From contig QJPP01007594.1 in the NCBI GenBank assembly GCA_003996215.1, positions 1 to 64,000 on the forward strand: 64,000 nucleotides of DNA, read 5' to 3'. Made by a program: the position numbers and the translations under genes. Positions 57,017 to 64,000 of this stretch are shown here, piece after piece. The notes under the pieces were generated by a model. It searched no databases. It was not told the origin of the DNA and worked only from the letters and a program-made list of their open reading frames with translations. The stretch comes from Jaltomata sinuosa. Its lineage: Eukaryota > Streptophyta > Magnoliopsida > Solanales > Solanaceae. The number at the start of each line of letters is the position of its first letter. The first letter of the stretch is position 1.

Positions 57017-58303
57017 AAGTATTCAACATGCCATCCCGGTCTACACTAAGACTAACCCCACAATTAACTTCAACTACCTGGTCTCTTATGGGCCGGTATG
57101 AAATAATCACAGTTCAATAATTAAACCCTGTCCACTCATGGGACCGTCAACAATTGCAACAATAGTGTAGAATTAAACCTGCTCAGAGACTAATCCCCGG
57201 CTTATCATTTAGACACATGTTGTCATTTTCATCTAATGCGGACCCCATTCCTGAAAAGTAAGCGCGTTCTAGGGATTTCATCCCCTGACAGTATGAACTC
57301 TGGACCCTGCATATACTTTCCATTTACCTTATTTCAAATATTCCTGGGAACCCGCTACAACTTAGCGATTTCTTCATCCCCAATCATTATCGATTCCCCG
57401 AACCTACCCAACCGTCTAGTTCTCCGGATTCTAGCATCACACACAATTTAACAAGTATAAAATACACCCAAATGAACATGTCATCCTGACCCTATCATTA
57501 TCTATTCAATCAAATGGCCAAACCAGTACAATAATCCTCCAGACTCTATGCCCGAAGGCCTATAACATGAATCCTCCCGTCAATCTACATAATAGTATGA
57601 AATGAAAGCAGGTCAAAATCTACTCAATGAAAACCTAGCCTACCTGGGCGCCAAGCAGTTGCATAGTGTAATTTCTGGCTCCGTGATAGCGTTCCCTGAC
57701 GGATGACAAGCCCAAAATCCGTGGGTTTGTGTCCTTTTAGCCGGAATCTCTCCTCCCCATGGCTCCCAAGCCTTGGAGCAGCCTAGTTGGGTTCTTGGAG
57801 TAACCCTCATTTGTTTTTGACTAAAGAAGGGAGAATGGGAATATAAAACCCGTTTCTGGGCTTTCTAGTTCCGTCATTCCTTTATATTGGACTGCCAACC
57901 GCTACGGCGGTACCTCTATAGCGACCTAAATCCCGCTACAACGGACTCAACTTTTCAGCATGGACAGTCTTAAGTAAAATAGTCAAAACTTTTTACTCGG
58001 GAAGTGGATTGACAAACGGTCAGTGGCGTTAGAAAGAGGACTCAGAAATATTTAGTTTGGTGGGTATTAAGACCCCTAACTCTTTATATTCTAGGAGGAA
58101 TGCACGTTTAAAGTTGACCCTAGTTTGACCTTAGCTTAAAACTAAATCGGTAAGAAAGCTTTCAACTTAACTTTGTGCTAGGAGTATTGTATGACCTTAG
58201 TACATACCAAATGTACTCTCATACTAAGGAATCAATCCTAAGTCTTATTACGAATGAGAGGTACCTACCTTGATCGCACTTATTTTTAGTAACGACAGAA
58301 CAA
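57017..58303 (-). repeat. Antisense LTR piece, X/E-related
   Basis: The minus strand reads CTTAGTGTAGACCGGGATGG, GTCCCATGAGTGGACAGG and GGCCTTCGGGCATAGAGTCT, all also present in LTR X (26757, 26667, 25828). It runs back toward an LTR start near 58300 (CTTGTTCTGTCGTTAC). The GGTACC hairpin array is absent from this copy. CCGCTACGGCGG (57899-57910) marks its palindromic module. It is noncoding. Confidence 0.65.
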
Positions 58304-58839
58304 GGACATAGCTTTAGTGGTGGCCCAGGATTAAAAGGGACATAGTTGATTTTTTGTCCAAATGTAAAAATTTCTAGTAGGTAAAGTATGAGCACCAAAG
58401 ACCTGCAGAACTACTTCAGAGGATTCCCAATCCATAGTAGAAGTGGGAAAGGATAGCCATAGACTTCGTGGTGGGTCTTCCCAAGACTATGGGGAAGTAT
58501 GACTCTATTTGGATCATTGTGGACAGGCTGACCAAGTCAGCTCATTTTATTTCGGTTAGGGTGGATTACAATTCACGGTAATTAGCCAAGATCTATGTGA
58601 AAGAGATCGTGAGATTGCACGGGGTACTATTATCCATCATTTCAGATAGGGTTACGTAGTTTACCTATAAGTTTTGGGGTAAGTTACATGAAGAGTTGGG
58701 CACTCAACTCACTTTCAGCATCGCCTTCCATCCTCAAACTGATGGTCAGTCGAAGAGGATGATCCAAGTATTGGAGGACATGCTGAGAGCATGTGTGATT
58801 GACTTCGGGGTCATTGGGACCAATTTCTACCATTGTGTG
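58304..58839 (+). pseudogene. Orphan integrase fragment, E-type
   Basis: Colinear with E 53530-54055: WWPRIKRDIVDF, IDFVVGLPKTMGKYDSIWII, VDRLTKSAHFISVRVDYNS, IVRLHGVLLSIISDRV and GTQLTFSIAFHPQTDGQSKR. It has stops and GQSE reads GQSK, so the catalytic Glu is lost. It starts and ends abruptly; the right end joins an antisense leader through the shared bases GTGTG (58835-58839). Confidence 0.85.
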
Positions 58840-58907
58840 GCGCGCTTCACACACATGAAAGAGACTCTACTCGATGCAGCTTCAGACACCCTAGGACTCT
58901 TGAACGT
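58840..58907 (-). other. Leader fragment of a second G copy
   Basis: The reverse complement (CATCGAGTAGAGTCTCTTTC, GTGTGAAGCGCGCC) matches H's leader at 11376-11413. It is truncated before gag. Confidence 0.8.
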
Positions 58908-58920
58908 GGCTCTGATACTA
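58908..58920 (-). other. Primer binding site next to LTR G
   Basis: The minus strand reads TAGTATCAGAGCC, one base from the TGGTATCAGAGCC of E, four bases after the LTR end. Confidence 0.8.
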
Positions 58921-58924
58921 AGTT

Positions 58925-60908
58925 TGTCACACCCCGAGGCTACCACCTAGATGTAACACGGGACCCAGGACAAGAAGTGTCCAAAGTTAACCCTTGGTCA
59001 TAGCATACTCATATCAATACAATAAATATAGCAGAAGCATACTAGATAAATATAGGCAACCATAACTTAAATAAGAACAAGGTCTAAGAAGTATCAAATC
59101 CATAAAACAGAATACAAGTCTAGCTATGTCTGAGGCATCTAAACTATCATAAGAGTTGATGGGAAAAGACCCCAACTAACTCAAGAAAACCTAAGAAAAG
59201 ACATAACAGTAACTAACATAGCTATGGTCCTTGAGTAATGGAGACTCACCAACTAAATCTGGAGAATTGATAATGGCTAGCCACGAACCGAAGGGTAAGA
59301 GCCTGAATCTGCATCATCAAGAGGATACAGCGCAAGATATGCGTCAGTACTATAGGATGTACCGAGTATGTGAGATATGCATACACGAAGTCAAAACATG
59401 CTTAAAATATACATAAATCCAAAATCATGAATAAAAGAGATATCGTGGGAAAATACCATAAGTAAAGCATAAATCCTGAAATAGGATAACTTGATGCATA
59501 AAACTTTCTTACGGGAGTTTCTCATAACTGATAATAGACAATGTGAGCTACATGGAATCCAAATATATAACTCTAGTTGGCAAAGCTACCCAGAACCTTG
59601 CCAAGAAAAGGGGTACTAAACATATCATAGTGTGGAACCACTTTCATAAGGGACACTCTCAACTAACGAGGACCCATCTTCATGAAGAGACACTCTCAAC
59701 TAACGAGGACCCTCTTCACCTACGCTGGCAAAATAGTTTTGCACTTAGGTAATCGAACTCTCATCGCTCGGTGCTAAATACTACTCCCAAAAACATGCAT
59801 ACATATAGCTCATATATACTTGTGACATATCTGATGTCAAATCTATTGAAAAGCATAAGGACTTATCTAATATCATGCAAATTCAAATCATAATTCTTAA
59901 AGCTTAGCATATCCATAATTCACTTTTCTTTCTAAATTCATAACTTGAAGAATTTTGCATGCAATTTCATAAATACTTGAGATTATAATATCAATGCATG
60001 TAATTTTTCCTTGAATCAAGCCATGCATGCATAATTTTGCTAGAATTAACCTTCAAATCATAAGGTAAATAATAAGTTGCAAAACCCACGTAAATCATGA
60101 AATTGAACTTAGAATTTATTGAAGAATCATGAGAAGATACTTAATAGAAAAGCCCATGAGAATTGGGTAAGAACCCTAACTTGAAATTCATAAATTCAAG
60201 TTAGAAGAATTGGGGTTTTGGGCATAAGGGTGAAAGAATCCCCTTATTGAATACCCAAATACCTTTATTGAAGCTAACCTAACTGAATTTGAAAAGAAGA
60301 GGAGGCTTGAACTTGGAGCTTGAGACTTGGAGCTTGAAGGAGTTCCTTTCCCAATTTGGTAGATGAATGAGAGATAATGAGAGTCTTAGGCTAAATGAGG
60401 TAGAAACCCTACTAAAAGTGGCAAAAATGACCTCACTTAGGAGTTAAAAGGGTGGGTAATTATGAAAATACCCCCGACTTGAAAATAGAAAGTTGTAGTA
60501 ATTTCTTTGCCTCACGGGCTGCTCGATGGGCGTTGTGCCCACGACGGCCCATCGACCAAGGCATTGTGTAAGCTCAACTGAGGCAATGGCTGCTGGAAGG
60601 TTCTGATGGTGGATTCCCATGGCCCGTTACAACTGCGACGCCTATGGGGTCTGCCTGTCGGAGCACTGGGATAATTGGGAAAACTAATTGGGGAATTTTG
60701 ACTGTGGGTTTCCACGGGCCATTGCATCCGCGATGCCCATTGTGATCGCCTGTCGGCTGGAAGGAAATTGGCTTTAGAGCCACTGGTAATTTACCATGGG
60801 GCATCCCATGGGTCATCTGAGCTACGACGCCCGTGGTGATCAACAGTTGAAGTAGTAAAATTTTAGGATTTTGAGTTAGATAGTTGATTTGAGTTTCAGG
60901 GTGTTACA
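58925..60908 (-). repeat. LTR of element G (1984 bp)
   Basis: On the minus strand it starts TGTAACACCCTGAAACTC at 60908 and ends GGGGTGTGACA at 58925. It has four palindromic modules of ~95 bp spacing (60490-60840), close to the LTR start as in H. Noncoding; the open frames on both strands within it are chance. Confidence 0.85.
60490..60840. repeat. Palindrome-rich minisatellite in LTR G, ~95 bp period
   Basis: Four units marked by ACGACGCCCGTGGTG (ends ~60839), GCGATGCCCATTGTG (~60744), GCGACGCCTATGGGG (~60649) and ACGACGGCCCATCG (~60555). Spacings are 94-95 bp. It corresponds to the modules in LTRs H, F and the solo LTR. Confidence 0.75.
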
Positions 60909-60925
60909 ATATCTGCCCCTTGGGA
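60909..60925 (-). other. Polypurine tract of element G
   Basis: The minus strand reads TCCCAAGGGGCAGATAT directly before the LTR start. It would prime plus-strand synthesis. Confidence 0.75.
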
Positions 60926-61141
60926 TCTTTCGCCCTCGAATAAAATCTAAGCAAGAAAAACTAGAGAGAAAACATCCCAACCAAACAACAAGGCATGAAA
61001 CTCAAGGATAAATATGAAAACTGAGCTTTATATCATAGAACATAACTGAACTAACTTCGGAAAATATGAATACATGCTAGGATCATGAGGGAAACTGATG
61101 GAATAGAATCGGAGGGACATACTAAGGAGGAAACTAATACC
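60926..61141 (-). other. Spacer between pol and PPT, element G
   Basis: No gene seen; AT-rich, equivalent to 18643-18772 of H. Confidence 0.5.
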
Positions 61142-61567
61142 TCAAGTTGAAACTAGATAGGAAGGAAAGAGATGAGGGTACTTGGCTTTCATTGCTGCTT
61201 CTGCTTCCCAAGTAGCTCCTTCAACTAGCTGATTTCTCCAAAGGACCTTTACCGAAGTGACTTCTTTATTCCTCAACCTCCGAATCTGATGATCAAGAAT
61301 TTCCACGGGAACTTTCTCATAAGTAAGGCTATTCTTCACACCCACATCATCCAAGGTAAAAATCAAGGTCGGATCACCAACACACTTCTTCAACAAGGAA
61401 ACATGGAAAACCGAATGAACTACTTCTAAAGCCGATGGAAAATCCAACTCAAAAGCAAAACTACCAACTCTCCTTAGAATCTGATAAGGACCAACATAGA
61501 GGGGACTAAGCTTCACTTTCTTGCCAAATCTCATCACACCCTTCATGGGTGACACCTTCAGGAACAC
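61142..61567 (-). pseudogene. Integrase C-terminus and chromodomain, element G
   Basis: MFLKVSPMKGVMRFGKKVKL, YVGPYQILRRVGSFAFELDF, SVFHVSLLKKCVGDPTLIFT, then chromodomain VEILDHQIRRLRNKEVTSVK, VLWRNQLVEGATWEAEA, KYPHLFPS. It is open for 141 residues in the same frame as everything upstream. The stop just before it (DD*VFLK) replaces the Trp of DDWVFLK seen in H. Confidence 0.88.
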
Positions 61568-62491
61568 CTAATCATCAACCTCAAATTCCAACTCTCTCCT
61601 TCTCACATCCGCATATGATTTATGATGACTCTGAGTGGTCTTCAACCTCTTTCTAATGATCTGAACCTTCTCCATAGTCTCATGAACAGAATCTGGACCA
61701 ACCAAAGTGGCCTCACCTACCTCAAACCAACCAATAGGAGACCTACACCTCCGCCCATAAAGTGTCTCATAAGGAGCCATCAGGATGCTAGAATGAAAGT
61801 TGTTGTTGTAGGCAAACTCGATAAGAGGTAAGTGATCATCCCAATTACCTTTAAAATCAATAACACAAGATCTCAACATATCCTCCAAAGTCTAAATAGT
61901 TCATTCTGTCTGGCAATCTGTCTGAGGGTGAAAAGTTGTGTTAAGCTTCACTTGAGTACCAAGACCTCTCTGAAAAGACTTCCAAAACTAGGATGTAAAT
62001 GGAGTACCTCTTTCAAAAATGATAGACAATGGAACACCATGCAATCTGACTATCTCCTGAATGTAAAGCCTGGCATAATCATCCGATGAATCTGTAGTCT
62101 TAACAGCCAAAAAGTGGGATAACTTAGTCATTCGATCGACGATCACCAAAAATGAATCATGTTTCCTTCAAGTATGAGGCAAACCAGTAATGAAGTCCAT
62201 ATTGATCGCTTCCCACTTCCAAGTAGGAAGGTCAATATCATGAGTCATACCACCCGGTCGTTGATGCTCTACTTTCACTTGTTGACAGTTGGAACACTTA
62301 GCCATAAAACCTGCTATGTCCCTCTTCATGCCATTCCACCAATAGACTTCTCGTAAGTCACGGTACATCTTGGTGGCACCGGGGTGAATAGAATACCTAG
62401 AACTATGAGACTCTGCCAAAATATGCTATCTCAACCGATCAACATTAGGAACACACAATCGACCCTGATATCGGAGCACATCATCTCCCCT
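61568..62491 (-). pseudogene. Integrase of element G
   Basis: Zinc-binding region ESHSSRYSIHPGATKMYRDL ... KCSNCQQVKVEHQRPGG is intact. MDFITGLPHT keeps the first Asp. The second reads IIFERGTPFTS, with Glu (codon 62012-62014) for Asp, as in H. QTDCQTE keeps a Glu, followed by stops. YNNNFHSSILMAPYETLYGR and VGEATLVGPDSVHETMEKVQ follow. Stops interrupt it at ~62168, in TS*FW, TE*TI*TLED and LR*HIL, but the frame never shifts. Confidence 0.88.
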
Positions 62492-63319
62492 TTAGGAGAA
62501 AACTTCTACCCTTGGTTGATGGACCACACACTTTAACTGGTGCAAAATAGGATCATTGTCTTGCTTCTCTTTCACCTCAGCTACCAAAGATGATTCGAAA
62601 TCATTCTGAACAATAACACCACCTTCTGTTGAATCCATAAGGCAAACTCCCAATCGAGCAAGTCGATGAACATCCTTGGCCAATTCTTTTTTTCCGCCCT
62701 CAACTGAAGACACACTACCCATAGACAATCTACTAAGGGCATCCTCCACGACATTGGCCTTACTCGAATGGTAGAGCACACTCATATCATAATCCTTAAG
62801 AAGCTACAACTATCTCCTTTGACAAAGATTCAGTTCCTTTTGAGTGAACATATACTGAAGACTCTTATGATCGGTGAATACATCCACGTGGACACCATAC
62901 AAGTAGTGTCTCCAAATCTTCAAAGCAAAAACCATGGCTGCTAACTCAAGATCATGAGTAGGGTAGTTCTTCTCATAAATCTTAAGTTGTCTCGATGCAT
63001 AAGCAATCACCTTACCCCACTGCATCAACATACAACCCAAACCAATCCTAGAAGCATCACAATACACAACAAAGTCATCTAGGCCCTCGGGTAGAGCAAA
63101 CACAGGAGCGGTGGTCAACGTAGTCTTCAATTCCTGAAAGTTCTTCTCACATATATTAGAGCACTGAAATTTAACCTTCTTCTGAGTCAACCAAGTTAGT
63201 GGGGTAGCAATGGAGGAAAACCCTTCCATAAATCTCCTGTAGTAACTAGCCAAACCCAAAAAGCTCCTAACATCTGACAGGGAATTAGGTCTAGGCCAGT
63301 TCTTTACTGCCTCAATCTT
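62492..63319 (-). pseudogene. RNase H and linker, element G
   Basis: MGLASYYRRFMEGFSSIATP, LDDFVVYCDASRIGLGCMLM, KVIAYASRQLKIYEKNYPTH, DLELAAMVFALKIWRHYLYG and FTDHKSLQYMFTQKELNLCQ, then stops in RR*L*LLKDYD, then NVVEDALSRLSMGS. One frame throughout. The Asp, Glu and Asp residues of the RNase H fold are in place. Confidence 0.88.
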
Positions 63320-64000
63320 TTAAGAATCAACTCGAATACCATCTCTAGTCACAATATGACCCAGAAAAGCAACAGACTGCATCCAAAACTCACACTTGCT
63401 AAACTTAGCAAATAACTGTCGATCTTTGAGAGTTTGTAACACCACTCTCAAATGGTCAGCATGCTCCTCCTCATTCTGAGAATAGATAAGGATATCATCA
63501 ATGAACACAATCACAAACATATCCAAATACTACTTGAACACATGGTTCATAAAATCCATAAAAGAAGCGGGAGCATTCGTTAGACTAAAAGACATCACAA
63601 CAAATTCATAATGACCATATCGAGTTCTGAAGGCTGTCTTCAGAATATCACACTCTCGAATATGAAGCTGATGATAATCGAATCTAAGGTCGATCTTGGA
63701 TAAGAAACTAGCACTCTGAAGCTGATCAAACAATTCATCAATCCTAGGTATGGGATATTTATTCTTGATTGTGACCTTGTTCAGCGTACAGTAGTCGATA
63801 CACATTCTGAGGGAACGATCTTTCTTTCACACAAATAGGACTGGAGCACCCCATAGAGTGATATTGTGTCGAATAAAACCTTCATCAATGAGGTCTTTCA
63901 ATTGATCCTTCAATTTCTTAAGCTCCGCGAGAGTCATTCTATAGGGAGGAATAGAGATAGGATTCGTATCTGGGAGAAGATCTATCCCAAAGTCAATCTC
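63320..64000 (-). pseudogene. Reverse transcriptase of element G (start beyond window edge)
   Basis: MCIDYCTLNKVTIKNKYPIP, RIDELFDQLQSASFLSKIDL, RFDYHQLHIRECDILKTAFR, YGHYEFVVMSFSLTNAPASF and MFVIVFIDDILIYSQNEEEH, FSKCEFWMQSVAFLGHIVT. Both catalytic blocks (KIDL and FIDD) are intact. Stops at 63530-63532 and 63320-63322, no frameshift between them. Upstream of 63805 the minus strand gives the usual pre-RT linker (PISIPPYRMTLAELKKLKDQ) to the window edge. Confidence 0.88.

Larger units (their letters stand above)
58840..64000 (-). mobile_element. Ty3/gypsy chromodomain element G, tandem-LTR arrangement
   Basis: Minus strand, from the window edge: RT, RNase H, integrase, chromodomain, PPT, LTR (60908-58925), then a second PBS and leader (58920-58840). 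An LTR with an internal region on one side and a PBS on the other is the signature of an LTR-internal-LTR-internal tandem, formed by recombination between LTRs of two copies. The second internal region is cut off at 58840. Confidence 0.8.

Noticed and set aside
1..64000. Endogenous pararetrovirus or other virus-derived sequence
   Set aside because: All pol segments have Ty3/gypsy order with integrase and chromodomain; no movement-protein, coat or caulimovirid-type blocks were seen.

Overview
The window is repeat-rich nuclear DNA of a flowering plant, probably a member of the Solanaceae. That assignment is inferred from the style of the long LTRs (starts of TGTAAYGACC type, ends of GGGTCRTGACA type) and from the abundance of Tekay/Del-like chromodomain Ty3/gypsy elements; no lineage-specific host gene confirms it. 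I see no intact host gene, tRNA, rRNA or miRNA locus. Nearly every base can be assigned to a retroelement, a small DNA transposon or a decayed F-box gene repeat.

Layout. 1-4372: right end of a plus-strand gypsy element (A): integrase, chromodomain and a 3.3 kb 3' LTR. 4373-4813: antisense LTR fragment of another family (E-type) that A interrupted. 4814-7826: three tandem copies of a ~1.0-1.1 kb unit carrying a truncated F-box pseudogene. 7827-7987: start of a K-type LTR. 7988-11260: a 3.3 kb antisense LTR holding a 606 bp hAT-like MITE. 11259-20988: element H, a plus-strand gypsy element with a 68 bp 5' LTR remnant, PBS, gag, pol and 3' LTR; its gag is split by a 2.4 kb solo LTR with a 5 bp target duplication. 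20989-21378: a TRIM-like miniature retrotransposon. 21405-29902: composite K/X, two K-type LTR pieces around part of an E-like element that carries an antisense ORF beside its 3' LTR. 29903-39826: a second F-box array, homologous to the first, with a full-length ~6.7 kb LINE (minus strand, 14 bp target duplication) in its middle unit. 39827-43242: second copy of the K fragment, antisense LTR and MITE. 43243-45007: another fragment with the plant-transposon-protein ORF. 45008-47490: antisense LTR (F). 47491-57016: element E, a gypsy element with both LTRs. 57017-58840: antisense LTR piece and an orphan integrase fragment. 58840-64000: minus-strand element G, pol plus an LTR that is followed by a second PBS, so it is part of a tandem LTR array.

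How it fits together. About 6.4 kb (4814-11260) is duplicated near 29.9-43.2 kb. The MITE sits at the same place in both copies and so predates the duplication; the LINE is in one copy only and came later. The gypsy elements share gag, protease, RT, RNase H, integrase, chromodomain order and initiator-Met-type PBSs, and all are broken by stops, frameshifts or catalytic substitutions. The most distinctive feature is a family of palindrome-rich modules in the first part of the LTRs. In four LTRs of the H/G/F/solo group the module is a minisatellite of ~93-97 bp period built on CCACGGGCCGTGG-like cores. E/X-type LTRs carry CCGCTATAGCGG and A carries GGTTCGCGAACC. All coordinates and repeat relations come from reading by eye, so element borders may be off by a few bases unless a target duplication is stated.
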